Below, one piece after another: positions 1-8,871 of a DNA stretch of 64,000 nucleotides. The translations under genes and the position numbers were made by a program. How positions within the stretch are numbered: the stretch's first letter is position 1; every line of letters begins with the position of its first letter. The notes under the pieces are model-generated. The model made no database searches. It was given only the letters and a program-made list of their open reading frames with translations, and was not told the origin of the DNA. This DNA is from Verrucomicrobiota bacterium (lineage in GTDB: Bacteria > Verrucomicrobiota > Verrucomicrobiia > Palsa-1439): NCBI GenBank assembly GCA_016871575.1, contig VHCW01000004.1, positions 1 through 64,000 on the forward strand, given 5' to 3'.

Positions 1-243
1 CCCGCCCGACGCGGCCTCCGCAGAGGCCGTCGTCCTTTGAAACTGCTGATGACTCTTGGGCAGAGGGTTCAGAGCCTCAATCAAATCGAAAAACCATCAC
101 AACCTTTCGTACGGTGAAACAAATGGGCTAGGAGGGCGTTTGCCGCCAAACAAGCCGCCATCGCCGGCTTTCAACAACCCGCTGGGTCGCGCGTTCGCGT
201 CGAGCCTTCATGGCGCGACGGCACGGAATTTTCGTTCCCGCCC
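1..243 (+). other. window edge, no complete gene
   Basis: A short open frame from base 2 to the TGA at 38-40 (ending SAEAVVL) could be the tail of an upstream gene, but too little is visible to be sure. A GGCCTC/GAGGCC hairpin lies at about 13-28 and could serve as a weak terminator. The frame of the gene at 244 stays open back to a stop at 115-117 and its translation resembles coding sequence (FSFPPMRNAG across the annotated start), yet that stretch holds no ATG, GTG or TTG. Confidence 0.3.
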
Positions 244-696
244 ATGCGCAATGCGGGCGCGACAATTGGGTTGGCAATCTTTGTCGCAGCGGGAGCGGGT
301 GCAGTCACGGCCATGATTGTGTTTAAGGCGCCTGTCATTCTCATCGTCGCCTTCGGTCTGGTGGAGTTGTTGGTGTTGGGTTTCCTCTTCAGCCTTTGGT
401 TCGGTTCCGTGACCGTGACCGTGAACAATGAATCGGTGAGCATCGTGCGCTCGGCGCTCCGTTGGCGTCGCGAACGCGTGGTGCCCGTCGCCGACATCAC
501 CGGCTTCCGGCTCGACGTGGGAATGACCGCCAGCACGCCGGCTGGAACGAGCACCTATCACAACATCAAATTGGTCCTTCGCAACGGCAAAACCCACACT
601 GTCGGTTGCTGGATTGAAAACCGGCTCGAAGCCGAATGGCTCGCCGCCGAGATGGCCCGCTGCACCGGCATCGGGACGGCAGCGGAAATCTCGTGA
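244..696 (+). CDS. hypothetical membrane protein, start uncertain
   Basis: The 150-residue product has two adjacent hydrophobic segments (about residues 7-28 and 30-55, the second containing IVAFGLVELLVLGF) followed by a soluble domain with alternating strands (VTVTVNNESVSIV, KLVLRNGKTHTVGC) and a helix with EAEWLAAEMARC. This is the layout of small membrane proteins with a PH-like domain facing the cytoplasm. The first ATG at 244 falls directly before the first membrane segment. The same frame reads sensibly upstream to about 160 without any start codon, so the true N-terminus may have been lost by a frameshift, or the start is non-standard. Function unknown. Confidence 0.6.
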   Translation: MRNAGATIGLAIFVAAGAGAVTAMIVFKAPVILIVAFGLVELLVLGFLFSLWFGSVTVTVNNESVSIVRSALRWRRERVVPVADITGFRLDVGMTASTPAGTSTYHNIKLVLRNGKTHTVGCWIENRLEAEWLAAEMARCTGIGTAAEIS

Positions 697-700
697 TCAA

Positions 701-811
701 TCTCCCGCAACGCCACTTCGCTTCGCTGCGTGGCTTACTACGAACCACTGGGTGCGTTTGTAGTAACGCACGCAGTCCCGTGCCGTTCCGGGACGGAGTG
801 CGGGCCGTTGG
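701..811. repeat. REPIN-like palindromic repeat, copy 1
   Basis: Two hairpin units lie side by side. Unit B (701-745) contains GCCAC/GTGGC around a TTCGCTTCGCT loop. Unit A (about 755-810) contains CGCACGCAGTCCC pairing with GGGAC and GTGCG. The reverse complement of B resembles A (GTAGTRA then CACGCAG then CGAAGTG), so they behave like one REP in inverted pairs. The same two units recur at 18482-18592 in the opposite order. The element fills the gap before the membrane protein gene at 863. Confidence 0.75.
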
Positions 812-862
812 GACGCAACGCCGGGCTTGCGGTTTCCGTTCCGGGTTGCTACGCTGTCGGGC

Positions 863-1348
863 ATGGTGCCGTTTGTGAAATGGTTTTATCTGCTGGCCTT
901 GTCGGTCTGGATTGGCAGCATCGTGTTTCTTACCGTTGTGGTCGCGCCCACGGTGTTCAAGACGCTGCCGCCCGACGACGCGGCCAAACTTCAGCGCGCC
1001 ATTTTCCCTCGTTATTATCTGCTCGGCATCTTCTGCGCCGTGTTCGGCATCGTCTGTGTCGGCTGGCTGCTTGCCGACCGCGCGTTCGGCAAATGGCCGG
1101 GCATCCTGAGTTTGTTGTTGCTCGTGAGCACGGGCGGCACCAACGCCTGGCTGTTGACAGCGGTCTTGCCGCGCCTGAACGAGCTGCGCGAACGCAAAAC
1201 ACCGGTCATCGGCTCCGGCAAAATGCCGGAACCGCACTGGGAACAGCAATGGAAGGAGCTTCACCGGATGAGCGTGCAGTTGAACTTCGCGGTCTTGGGT
1301 AGCGTGTTGGCGCTGTTGTTCCTGGTGGTGTTTGCGCGGGTGGTCTGA
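863..1348 (+). CDS. DUF4149/TMEM205-like membrane protein
   Basis: The 161-residue product has four predicted membrane segments (about 6-27, 45-68, 78-98 and 138-158), with the early motif LSVWIGSIVFLTVVVAPTVF and the FPRYY sequence typical of DUF4149-like four-helix proteins of unknown role. A TTG at 827 would add 12 residues that derive from the preceding repeat, so the ATG at 863 is preferred. Its TGA (1346-1348) shares a base with the ATG of the next gene, so it is probably translationally coupled to the HtrA protease and may belong to the same envelope operon. Confidence 0.8.
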   Translation: MVPFVKWFYLLALSVWIGSIVFLTVVVAPTVFKTLPPDDAAKLQRAIFPRYYLLGIFCAVFGIVCVGWLLADRAFGKWPGILSLLLLVSTGGTNAWLLTAVLPRLNELRERKTPVIGSGKMPEPHWEQQWKELHRMSVQLNFAVLGSVLALLFLVVFARVV

Positions 1349-3396
1349 TGAGAAATCAACTGGCGATTCTTCTTGTGTCGTCGGCATTGACGGCGACGGT
1401 CTCCGCCGATTGGGTCGGCGGCACGGCAGCCACGGTCGAGCGCGCCGTGGCCCGCGTGAAACCGGCGCTGGTGCGCATCGAGGTGGTCAGCACCCGTTTC
1501 CAAAGCGGCCGCGCCCTCAAGCAGGAAGCGGGCGGCAGCGGCGTCATCGTCCGCAAGGACGGCTACATCCTCTCCAACCACCACGTGGCCGGGCACGCGA
1601 CCCGGTTGGTTTGCATCCTCAGCGACAACGAGGAGATCGAAGCGGAACTGGTCGGCACCGACCCGCTGTCCGACCTCGCCGTGCTCCGTCTCAAGCCCGA
1701 GAAACCGCGCGTATTTCCCGCCGCGACCTTTGGCGATTCCGACAAACTCAAAGTCGGCGACACCGTTCTGGCGATGGGCAGCCCGCTTGCGTTGGCGCAA
1801 TCGGTCACGCGCGGCATCGTCAGCAACACCAAGCTCATCATGTCGCGCCCTCTCGAAAGCGGCGGACGGTTCACGCTCGACGGCGAGGACGTCGGCGGAC
1901 TGGTGCGCTGGATCGCGCACGACGCCGCGATTTTCCCCGGCAACTCCGGCGGCCCGCTCGTCAACCTGCGCGGCGAGATTGTCGGCATCAATGAAATCAG
2001 CTTCGGCCTCGGCGGCGCCATTCCCGGCAACCTCGCCCAGCGCGTCTGTGAGGAAATCATCCAGCATGGCCGGGTTCGACGCGCATGGATCGGCATCGTG
2101 CTCCAGCCGTTGCTGAAGAGCGGCGCCGAATCCAACGGCGCGCTTGTCTCCGGCGTCATCGCGGACTCGCCGGCGGCGCGCGCCGGGTTCCAGGTTGGCG
2201 ACCTGCTGCTGGCGCTCTCCGGCCAGGCCGTCAATGTCCGCCACGCCGAGGAGATTCCGCCGTTGACGCAACGAATCGCGTCGTTGCCCATCGGCAGGGA
2301 AATCCCGGCAATGGTGCGGCGCGATGGACAGACGAAAACATTGCGAGTGGCTGCCACCGAGCGGCCCGTGATGGAGCCGAAGACGCACGAATTGAAACCG
2401 TGGGGCGTCACGGTGCGCGACATCTCCTTCATTGTCGCGAAGGAAATGCGACTGACCAACACCAACGGCGTGCTCGTCACCAGCGTCCGCAGCGGCGGCC
2501 CCAGCGGCGAGGCGAAACCGCCGTTGCAGGCCGGCGACGTGTTGCGCGCGGTGGCCGGCCAGCCGGTCCGCAATGTCGCGGAACTGTCCGCCGTGACCGG
2601 GCGGCTCACCGCCGGCAAGAACGCGCCCGCGCCGGCGCTGGTCGCCTTTGACCGGCAACGCGACAACGCGCTCACCGTCGTCAACATCGGCTTCAAGGAA
2701 CTCGAACAACCCGGCGTCGAGGCGCGCAAGGCGTCGCTGACAGCTTCGTTCCAGGCCATCAGCCGCGAAGTGGCGCAGCAACTCGGCCACAAGGGCGTCA
2801 CCGGCGTGCGCGTGACGCAGGTGTATCCCGACAGCGCCGCCGCCAAGGCCGGGTTGCGCGTGGGCGACCTGATCGTGTCGCTGGACGGCGAGAAGATTCC
2901 CGTCAGCCAGCCCGGCGACGAGGAGATTTTCGTCCAGATGATCCGCCAATATCGCATCGGCACGAAGGCCGCGTTCGGCATCCTGCGGGGCAAACAGAAA
3001 CTTTCGCTCGACATCGAGTTGATGGCCGCGCCGAAACCCGAACGCGAGATGCGCCGCTATTACGACCCGAACTTTGAGTTTACCGCGCGCGACCTGACGT
3101 ATCACGACCGGTTGTCATTGCGCAAAACGGAAGGCCAGCCCGGCGTGGTCGTGACGGAAGTGGCCAGCGGCGGCTGGGCGGCGGTGGGCGGATTGCGCGG
3201 CGGCGACGTCATCGTCGCGGTTGGCGGCGAATCGGTCGCCGATGTGTCGGCGTTGGAACAGGCGCTCAAACGACTCGCGCACGACCGTCCCAAGCAGGTG
3301 GTCTTCCGCATCCAACACGGGATTCATTCCCGCTTTCTCGAACTCGAACCGGCGTGGAACCAAAATGATTCCGCCGCCGTGAAAGGAAAACCATGA
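1348..3396 (+). CDS. HtrA/DegP-family serine protease with several PDZ domains
   Basis: This is a 682-residue exported trypsin-like protease. A signal peptide ends near SADW (residues 20-22). The catalytic triad is visible as His79 (SNHHV), Asp109 (LSDLAVL) and Ser200 (GNSGGPL). Downstream are about four PDZ-like units, around 235-335, 345-440, 455-555 and 575-670, recognisable from repeated AARAGF/VGDLLLAL, AGDVLRAV, KAGLRVGDLIVSL and GGDVIVAVGG motifs. Classical DegP has two PDZ domains and about 450 residues, so this is an enlarged form, probably recognising misfolded envelope proteins. It starts in a TGATG overlap with the upstream membrane protein and ends in an ATGA overlap with a second protease-like gene. 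Confidence 0.93.
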   Translation: MRNQLAILLVSSALTATVSADWVGGTAATVERAVARVKPALVRIEVVSTRFQSGRALKQEAGGSGVIVRKDGYILSNHHVAGHATRLVCILSDNEEIEAELVGTDPLSDLAVLRLKPEKPRVFPAATFGDSDKLKVGDTVLAMGSPLALAQSVTRGIVSNTKLIMSRPLESGGRFTLDGEDVGGLVRWIAHDAAIFPGNSGGPLVNLRGEIVGINEISFGLGGAIPGNLAQRVCEEIIQHGRVRRAWIGIVLQPLLKSGAESNGALVSGVIADSPAARAGFQVGDLLLALSGQAVNVRHAEEIPPLTQRIASLPIGREIPAMVRRDGQTKTLRVAATERPVMEPKTHELKPWGVTVRDISFIVAKEMRLTNTNGVLVTSVRSGGPSGEAKPPLQAGDVLRAVAGQPVRNVAELSAVTGRLTAGKNAPAPALVAFDRQRDNALTVVNIGFKELEQPGVEARKASLTASFQAISREVAQQLGHKGVTGVRVTQVYPDSAAAKAGLRVGDLIVSLDGEKIPVSQPGDEEIFVQMIRQYRIGTKAAFGILRGKQKLSLDIELMAAPKPEREMRRYYDPNFEFTARDLTYHDRLSLRKTEGQPGVVVTEVASGGWAAVGGLRGGDVIVAVGGESVADVSALEQALKRLAHDRPKQVVFRIQHGIHSRFLELEPAWNQNDSAAVKGKP

Positions 3397-4187
3397 AATG
3401 GCTGTTCTGTCTGTTGATGGCGTTTGCCATGACGGCGGGCGCCGATGAAGTCGCCACCGCCGGACGAGCGGTGTTGAAGAAATACACAGAAGCCATTGTC
3501 GGCGTGAAAATCGTCGCCAAGGTCGCCGTGCCGGGCCGCGAATCCACGCAGGAAATCAAGGTGGACGCCGTCGGCATCATGGTGGACGCCAAGGGACTGA
3601 CCGTGGCGTCGTTGCGGGTGGTGGAGCCGAGCGAAGTGTTGAGCCGGGCGACCGGCCGCGAGATTCGCGCGGAAGTGACCGATTTGAAACTGGTGCTGGC
3701 TGACCGCACCGAGGTGCCGGCGGCGCTGGTGTTGCGCGACAAGGACCTCGATCTTGCGTTTTTGCGTCCGACGGAAAAATTGCCGAAACCGGGCGTTGTG
3801 GTGCCGTTGAGCGACCCGGCGAAACCGGAGATGTTGGACAACGCCATTGCATTGTCCCGCTCCAGCCGGACGCCGCGCTTGGATCCGACCGTGCACGACG
3901 GGCGCATCGCCGGCATCGTGGACCGTCCGCGATTGTTTTACATTCCCAACTCCACGCTCCAGGGAAGCGGCGCCGGCGCGGCGGTGTTCACGCTGGAGGG
4001 AAAGTTCATCGGCCAGATTTTGCTGCAGCGCACCCTCAAGGGAGAAACGTGGATGGTGATCATTCCCGCCGCCGACATTGCGGAAACCGCAAAACAAGCC
4101 CCCGCGGAAGCACCCAAATCCAAGCCCGCGCCGAAAGAAGAGAACCAAGAGAAACAGGAACCGGCGGCGGCAACGCCGGTCAACTGA
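3393..4187 (+). CDS. catalytically inactive trypsin-like (pseudo-HtrA) protein
   Basis: The 264-residue secreted protein (signal peptide ending TAGA|DE) has the trypsin-like fold pattern of the upstream HtrA without PDZ domains. The Asp region is kept (LDLAFLRP), but the His position reads SLRVV and the GNSGGP motif is replaced by SGAGAA with alanine at the serine position, so no proteolysis is expected. The C-terminal 45 residues are a Pro/Lys/Glu/Ala-rich tail. It overlaps the protease stop by ATGA, suggesting that the two are made in fixed ratio; an adaptor or inhibitor role is inference. Its stop abuts that of the convergent DUF362 gene with no spacer. Confidence 0.8.
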   Translation: MKWLFCLLMAFAMTAGADEVATAGRAVLKKYTEAIVGVKIVAKVAVPGRESTQEIKVDAVGIMVDAKGLTVASLRVVEPSEVLSRATGREIRAEVTDLKLVLADRTEVPAALVLRDKDLDLAFLRPTEKLPKPGVVVPLSDPAKPEMLDNAIALSRSSRTPRLDPTVHDGRIAGIVDRPRLFYIPNSTLQGSGAGAAVFTLEGKFIGQILLQRTLKGETWMVIIPAADIAETAKQAPAEAPKSKPAPKEENQEKQEPAAATPVN

Positions 4188-5165
4188 TCAGGGCGCGACT
4201 TCGACCACTTCGATCTGTTTCAGATCATTCCGTCCCAAGCCGAGCCGGGCCGCGGAGGCAACGTGACCGGCGCGGTCACCCAGCGGTGAGACATTTGCCT
4301 CCTTGCGTTTTGTCTCCAACAGTTGCAGGCAGACCGCGTCCAACGCCACCGGGTCGAGGCTGAAATAAAGCGTGTTGGGCCGCCACGAGTACTGCGGACG
4401 AAACGCCGGGCCGCCCGCGTACCCGGCGGTGAGCGCATCCATCACGTTGAGCACGAGTTTGCGGCGGACGGCGGGCAACGCGCAAATCTCGGCGATGGCG
4501 GGATCGCCGTTCTGGCCGTACTGCTCGAAGCGGCGCGTGTTGTCCACCATGCCGAGCGACAGGTTGTGGAGGCAGCCGCACAACCCGCAGGCGTCGTGGC
4601 TCTGGAGCACGGGAACATTGATGAGCTTGGTGATCGTGCGCGTCAGCAGCTTCGGCAGGTGCGACCGCGTGCTGAGCTGTTCGTCGTCCGTGCGGAACAA
4701 CAGGTCGCCCCAGATCAATCGTCCCACCAGTTTGCTTTCGTAAAATGGTTCCGCGTCCCAGCCCGCGTCGCCGATCACTGCCACTTCGCGCGCCGCGCCC
4801 GGTTGCGCAAACCCGGCGTTGCGCATTTTCTGAAGGTCGCGATCAAAGACCCAGATGTTCTCCGACGGCACACCGGCGGAACGGAGTCCGGCGATGATGG
4901 CGTCCACCACGGAACGATGCGTGGCGAGCAACGGCGCGGCTTGGGTGTTGATCTTGATGCCAATGATGTCGTTCGTCGCAACGAGCGCCCGCCACGCGGC
5001 AGCCTCGTCCGCCGGGCCGACGAGCGCTTTGAGGCCGGCGGCGACCATGGCGCGGACGTTGGCGGCCTGCGGATCGCGCACGGCGATCACGCGGCTGGCA
5101 GCATCCGACGCGGTCGCGCCCAGCCACAGGGCAACAATGCAAAGGCAACGGGTCATCCCTGACAT
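4188..5165 (-). CDS. DUF362 domain protein
   Basis: The product is about 325 residues, exported by a signal peptide (CLCIVALWLGATASDAAS). It carries DUF362 hallmarks: IIGIKINTQAAPLLATH, VWVFDRDLQKMRNAGF-like sequence after IPSEN-type spacing, a CGLCGCLHN cysteine motif near residue 195, and a C-terminal DPVALDAVCLQLLE segment. Many family members also have ferredoxin-like 4Fe-4S motifs; only the short Cys cluster is seen here. Biochemical role unknown, perhaps a redox-related periplasmic protein. Starts at 5165 (MSGM) and 5156 are equally plausible; a TTG at 5192 is less so. Confidence 0.8.
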   Translation of the reverse strand: MSGMTRCLCIVALWLGATASDAASRVIAVRDPQAANVRAMVAAGLKALVGPADEAAAWRALVATNDIIGIKINTQAAPLLATHRSVVDAIIAGLRSAGVPSENIWVFDRDLQKMRNAGFAQPGAAREVAVIGDAGWDAEPFYESKLVGRLIWGDLLFRTDDEQLSTRSHLPKLLTRTITKLINVPVLQSHDACGLCGCLHNLSLGMVDNTRRFEQYGQNGDPAIAEICALPAVRRKLVLNVMDALTAGYAGGPAFRPQYSWRPNTLYFSLDPVALDAVCLQLLETKRKEANVSPLGDRAGHVASAARLGLGRNDLKQIEVVEVAP

Positions 5166-5192
5166 GATGCGCTGAGAGGCGCCCGAATGCAA

Positions 5193-5420
5193 GGTAGGGG
5201 TGACATCAGGAAATCCCTGAGGCGAAATTCAGGCGCAGTCCGATTGTCGCGATTGTTGGTTCCGGGTAGAGGTACCAGCGGAAGAGAAACATGAAAGAAG
5301 AATACTTGGGAGAAGAGAGAGTCTCATTGATGATTTGGTCGTTGCTGGGCGTGGTAGCGGTAACGACAGCAGCGTTGTTGTGGATGTTGCGATGATGCCA
5401 ATGAACGCCAAGCGGACAGA
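5193..5420. other. intergenic stretch before the candidate RNA
   Basis: No convincing gene is present. Short open frames on both strands here have no ribosome site and no family resemblance. The stretch probably contains the promoter of the DUF362 gene (reverse) and of the candidate small RNA (forward), but no hexamer pair stands out. Confidence 0.4.
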
Positions 5421-5647
5421 TGTGGGTCGAGTGAACGGCACCAATGACGGGAGTGCTATGATTGAGTGTGTGTTTTTCTCTCCTGGTTCAGCGCTCCTAC
5501 CTCGTGCGCATAACCTCACCGTACGCACGCTCGACGGGTAATCCCGTCACTTTTGGTGCTGTTCACTCGGCCCACGGACAGGGAACGCAGGACAAGGGGG
5601 GCCGCGGGCGGGAGGGGCGACGACTGGGCGTCGCCCCCGTTTTTTTT
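5421..5647 (+). ncRNA. candidate structured small RNA (6S-like architecture)
   Basis: Bases 5423-5442 pair with 5555-5574 over 20 uninterrupted positions, including two U-G/G-U pairs (5427-5570, 5437-5560) that are valid only on the plus strand. After a small internal loop, 5445-5452 pair with 5542-5549 for eight more. The interior has a large open region and an apical stem CGTGCG/CGCACG (5503-5508 with 5524-5529). A GC-rich hairpin followed by eight T (about 5613-5647) could end the transcript. A long closing stem, open centre and apical hairpin resemble 6S RNA, but the family motifs were not confirmed, so this is a structural candidate only. No protein gene explains the segment. Confidence 0.5.
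5613..5647 (+). terminator. intrinsic terminator of the candidate RNA
   Basis: GGGGCGAC (about 5614-5621) pairs with GTCGCCCC and is followed directly by eight T at 5640-5647. The T-tract lies on the plus-strand side, so it stops forward transcription. It also overlaps the rho stop codon, where it would give only a hairpin preceded by A residues for the reverse strand. Confidence 0.7.
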
Positions 5648-7137
5648 CAGAACTTCATCGAGAGCAGGAACTCGGCGTTGGACTTCGTCTTCTTGAGTTT
5701 CTCCACGATCAATTCCATCGCCTCCACCGGCGGCACGCCGGCCAGCGCCTTGCGGAGGATGTAGATGCGGTTCAACTCGTCGGGATGATAGAGCAATTCT
5801 TCCTTGCGGGTGCCGCTCTTCTCGATGTTGATCGCGGGGAAGATGCGTTTGTCCACGAGATGACGGTCTAGCGACAATTCCATGTTGCCGGTGCCCTTGA
5901 ACTCCTCGAAGATGACTTCGTCCATCCGGCTGCCGGTGTCCACCAGCGCGGTGGCCATGATGGTCAGCGAGCCGCCTTCCTCGATGTTGCGGGCGGCGCC
6001 GAAAAATCGCTTCGGCTTGTGCAGCGCGTTGGCGTCCACGCCGCCGGAGAGGATCTTGCCGCTGTGCGGGGCGAGCGTGTTGTAGGCGCGCGCCAGGCGC
6101 GTGATCGAATCGAGCAGGATGACGACGTGTTTCTTGTGCTCGACGAGGCGTTTGGCTTTCTCCAACACCATCTCGGCGACTTGCGCGTGGCGTTCGGGCG
6201 GTTCGTCAAACGTGGAACTGACCACCTCGGCGTTGACGGTGCGCTTGAAGTCGGTGACTTCCTCGGGGCGCTCGTCAATGAGCAGCACGATGAGGATGCA
6301 TTCGGGGCTGTTGGCGAGAATGCCGTTGGCGATTTTCTGGAGCAGGATCGTCTTGCCCGTGCGCGGCGGCGCGACGATGAGGCCGCGCTGGCCTTTACCA
6401 ATGGGACAGAACAAATCCATCACGCGCGTGTTGATCTCCTCGGCCTTCGTTTCGAGAATGAACCGCGAAGTCGGGAAATACGGCGTGAGATTGTCGAACA
6501 TCACCTTCTCTTTTGCCTTCTCCGGGCTTTCGTGGTTGACGGCCTCCACCTTCAGCATCGCGAAGAACCGTTCCTTGTCCTTCGGCGGCCGGACCTGGCC
6601 GGAGATCGCGTCGCCGGTTTGCAGCTCGAACCGGCGAATCTGCGACGGCGAAACGTAAATATCCTCGGGGCACGGCAGGTAGTTGTAAGCCGGCGAGCGC
6701 AGGAAACCAAATCCGTCGGGCAACACCTCCAGCACGCCGTCGCCGAACATCGTGCCGTTGCGGAGCGCGTTTTTCTTGAGGATGTCGAAGATGATCTCGT
6801 GTTTCTTGAGGACGGCGAGTCCCTCGACGTACCATGCGCGCGCCTTTTGCTGGAGGTCCGCCATGCTCATCGCCTGCAACTCGCCAAGGTGCATCGTCTC
6901 CCCCGGCGGCAACTCCACGGTGGGCGTCTCCGCTCCTTCCGCCGCGGCCTCGGATGTCGTTGCGTTGTCGGCCGGCGGTGTGCCTTGCGGCGGACTGGCC
7001 GGCGCAGGGACCACAACGGTGGCGACGTTCATCACCTCGTCCGGATCCGGTATGTCAGTCGGCAGGTGTTCCTTCGGTATCTTCTGCACCTTCGGACGCC
7101 TGTCTCTGTCTCTTCTATGGGGTCTGCCTCGCCGCAT
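5647..7137 (-). CDS. rho: transcription termination factor Rho
   Basis: The 496-residue hexameric RNA-dependent ATPase ends untranslated transcripts. About 80 N-terminal residues are Arg-, Pro- and Ala-rich low complexity, an extension common in Rho of high-GC phyla. The Rho N-domain (MADLQQKAR..., about 91-130) is followed by the RNA-binding cold-shock-like domain with DGFGFLRSP (141-149). The ATPase core has Walker A PPRTGKT (257-263), [11 protein letters not shown], the Walker B region [16 protein letters not shown] and the secondary-site loop [21 protein letters not shown]. Its start overlaps the 3' end of coaE by 23 bases, so the two are probably cotranscribed in that order. Confidence 0.98.
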   Translation of the reverse strand: MRRGRPHRRDRDRRPKVQKIPKEHLPTDIPDPDEVMNVATVVVPAPASPPQGTPPADNATTSEAAAEGAETPTVELPPGETMHLGELQAMSMADLQQKARAWYVEGLAVLKKHEIIFDILKKNALRNGTMFGDGVLEVLPDGFGFLRSPAYNYLPCPEDIYVSPSQIRRFELQTGDAISGQVRPPKDKERFFAMLKVEAVNHESPEKAKEKVMFDNLTPYFPTSRFILETKAEEINTRVMDLFCPIGKGQRGLIVAPPRTGKTILLQKIANGILANSPECILIVLLIDERPEEVTDFKRTVNAEVVSSTFDEPPERHAQVAEMVLEKAKRLVEHKKHVVILLDSITRLARAYNTLAPHSGKILSGGVDANALHKPKRFFGAARNIEEGGSLTIMATALVDTGSRMDEVIFEEFKGTGNMELSLDRHLVDKRIFPAINIEKSGTRKEELLYHPDELNRIYILRKALAGVPPVEAMELIVEKLKKTKSNAEFLLSMKF

Positions 7138-7747
7138 GGTATGTCTCCTTGATGTTGTTCCAAATTATCCCGGCTTGCTCCGCCAATATGCGGCGCGAGC
7201 CGTCATTCCAAATCACGTAATCGGCGCGATCCATCTTTGTTGCCATCGGCCATTGCGCCGCGATCCGGGCGCTCGTTTGGTTTTCGTCAAATCCCTTGGC
7301 CGCGAGCCGCGCCCGTTGCGTCCACTCGCTGCACGCCACTGTCACAACGCAATCAAATTCCTGTTCCGCGCCGACCTCGTACAGCAATGGGATGACCACC
7401 ACCGCCACGCCCTCGGCGCGCTCCAGCGCCGCCAACATCTCCTGCTGCTTCTGACGGACGACGGGATGCACCAATCCATTCAATGTGCGGCGCCGTTCCT
7501 CGTTCTGGAAAACGATCTCGCCGAGCGCGGCCCGGTTGATTGAGCCGTCGGCGTTTACGATGCTGTTTCCAAACTCGCGCACCACTGCTGCGTGCGTGGG
7601 TGTTCCTGTCGCCAGCGCCTCGCGGGCCAGCACATCGGCATCAATCACCGCCGCTCCCTTGTCCCGCCATAGCTCCGCCACCGCCGACTTGCCGGCGGCA
7701 ATGCCGCCGGTGAGGCCGACGCGGATGAGGCGAGGGGATGAACGCAT
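7115..7747 (-). CDS. coaE: dephospho-CoA kinase
   Basis: The enzyme phosphorylates the 3' hydroxyl of dephospho-CoA ribose, the last step of CoA synthesis, in the cytoplasm. The product is about 210 residues, the usual length. The P-loop [11 protein letters not shown] lies at residues 11-21, followed by the conserved DADVLAREA and later HPVV and [17 protein letters not shown]. The ATG at 7747 places the P-loop at the normal distance; the open frame extends a further 24 residues upstream but these do not fit the family. The gene overlaps rho downstream by 23 bases. Confidence 0.95.
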   Translation of the reverse strand: MRSSPRLIRVGLTGGIAAGKSAVAELWRDKGAAVIDADVLAREALATGTPTHAAVVREFGNSIVNADGSINRAALGEIVFQNEERRRTLNGLVHPVVRQKQQEMLAALERAEGVAVVVIPLLYEVGAEQEFDCVVTVACSEWTQRARLAAKGFDENQTSARIAAQWPMATKMDRADYVIWNDGSRRILAEQAGIIWNNIKETYHAARQTP

Positions 7748-7878
7748 ACAAATGGCGTGAAATGGGATAATGCTGAATGGGGAACAGGTTGTGAGAACGG
7801 CGGCAAGATACGCAGCCACGCCGTTCCCGTCAAGGTTTTTGCTTTTGTCACGCGCGACAACCGGTGTATGGTTGCCAC

Positions 7879-8766
7879 ATGAAACGCATCCTACTCGCCA
7901 TGCTCGCGCTGTTCGCCCTGCAAGCCCATGCCGCCAACTGGCGCGCTGAAATCCTCACGCTCAAGGGACCGCCCCTCAATCATCCGTTCGGCATCGTTCG
8001 CGGCCCCGACAAATGCCTTTACCTCTGCGAAATTGATGGCCCCGACGCCTACAGGATAGACGCCGCAGGCAACATGACCGTCATCGCCAGCGGCCTGAAA
8101 CAACCGCACGAACTCCGCTTCGACAAACTAGGCAATCTCTACATCGCAGACACCGGCAATGCCCGCATCGCCAAGGTGGACGTGAAAACCAAGACAGTCA
8201 CGACGCTCAACACCACGCCGCTCCGCTCGCCGATCAGTCTCCAGCTTGACGCGCGCGGCGATGTTTACGTCTGCGAAATCGGCAAGCACTCCATCGTCAA
8301 GGTGGATCCCAAAACCGGCGCGGTCGCGCCGTTTCTCACCGAAGGACTGAAAGGACCGCGCAGCATTGATTTCGACCGGCACGGTAATCTCTGGATCATA
8401 TTGCGCGAAGGCCACGCCGTCTTGAAGTACGAACCCGCCACGAAGAAACTCCTCCCGGTTGCCGGCACCGGAAAGAAGGGCAACACCGGCGACGGCGGCC
8501 CCGCCAAAGACGCCACGCTCAGCGGGCCGAAAGGAATTTCCGTCTCGCCCGACGGCCAGCGCGTGTTCGTCGCTGACACCGAGAATAACACCGTCCGTGT
8601 GATTGACATCAAGACCGGCAAGATCGAGTTGGTCTGGGGCACCGGCAAGAAAGGCAACGCACCCGATCAACTGGCGCGTCCCCACGCCCTCTTTGCCGAA
8701 GCCGACGGATCACTGCTGGTCAGCGACAGCTACAACAACCGCCTCCTCGTCCTGCGTCCCCGGTAA
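7879..8766 (+). CDS. secreted NHL-repeat (SMP-30-like) beta-propeller protein
   Basis: The 295-residue product starts with a clear signal peptide (MKRILLAMLALFALQAHA|AN) and then shows about six NHL-type blades with recurring G-NLYIADTGNARIAKVD, GDVYVCEIGKHSIVKVD and RVFVADTENNTVRVID patterns. Such propellers bind ligands or other proteins; no catalytic residues can be assigned. The ATG at 7879 is chosen because the upstream GTG at 7864 adds nothing to the leader. It is divergent from coaE and isolated downstream by repeats, so it is probably monocistronic. Confidence 0.85.
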   Translation: MKRILLAMLALFALQAHAANWRAEILTLKGPPLNHPFGIVRGPDKCLYLCEIDGPDAYRIDAAGNMTVIASGLKQPHELRFDKLGNLYIADTGNARIAKVDVKTKTVTTLNTTPLRSPISLQLDARGDVYVCEIGKHSIVKVDPKTGAVAPFLTEGLKGPRSIDFDRHGNLWIILREGHAVLKYEPATKKLLPVAGTGKKGNTGDGGPAKDATLSGPKGISVSPDGQRVFVADTENNTVRVIDIKTGKIELVWGTGKKGNAPDQLARPHALFAEADGSLLVSDSYNNRLLVLRPR

Positions 8767-8806
8767 AAATTCCGATTGAAATGTGAATCGTTGACGGTTG
8801 TGCGAT

Positions 8807-8871
8807 GGTCTCCTGCTGCTTGCCGGACGCGAAGACCTCACGGTCAGACGAAGCGGCGCAGTCAGGAGACC
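8807..8871. repeat. 65-bp palindromic element
   Basis: The ends GGTCTCCTG (8807-8815) and CAGGAGACC (8863-8871) are a perfect 9-bp inverted repeat, continued imperfectly inwards by CTGC and GCAG. It resembles a miniature inverted-repeat element or REP. It lies just after the propeller gene and is not followed by T residues, so terminator use is unlikely. Confidence 0.6.

Noticed and set aside
1261..3105. 614-codon reverse frame opposite the HtrA gene
   Set aside because: A mirror of strong third-position G+C in the real gene. No family resemblance; low-complexity Arg/Asp/Ala composition.
5613..5647. Hairpin as the rho terminator
   Set aside because: The T-tract lies on the plus strand only, so it cannot end the reverse rho transcript in the usual way.
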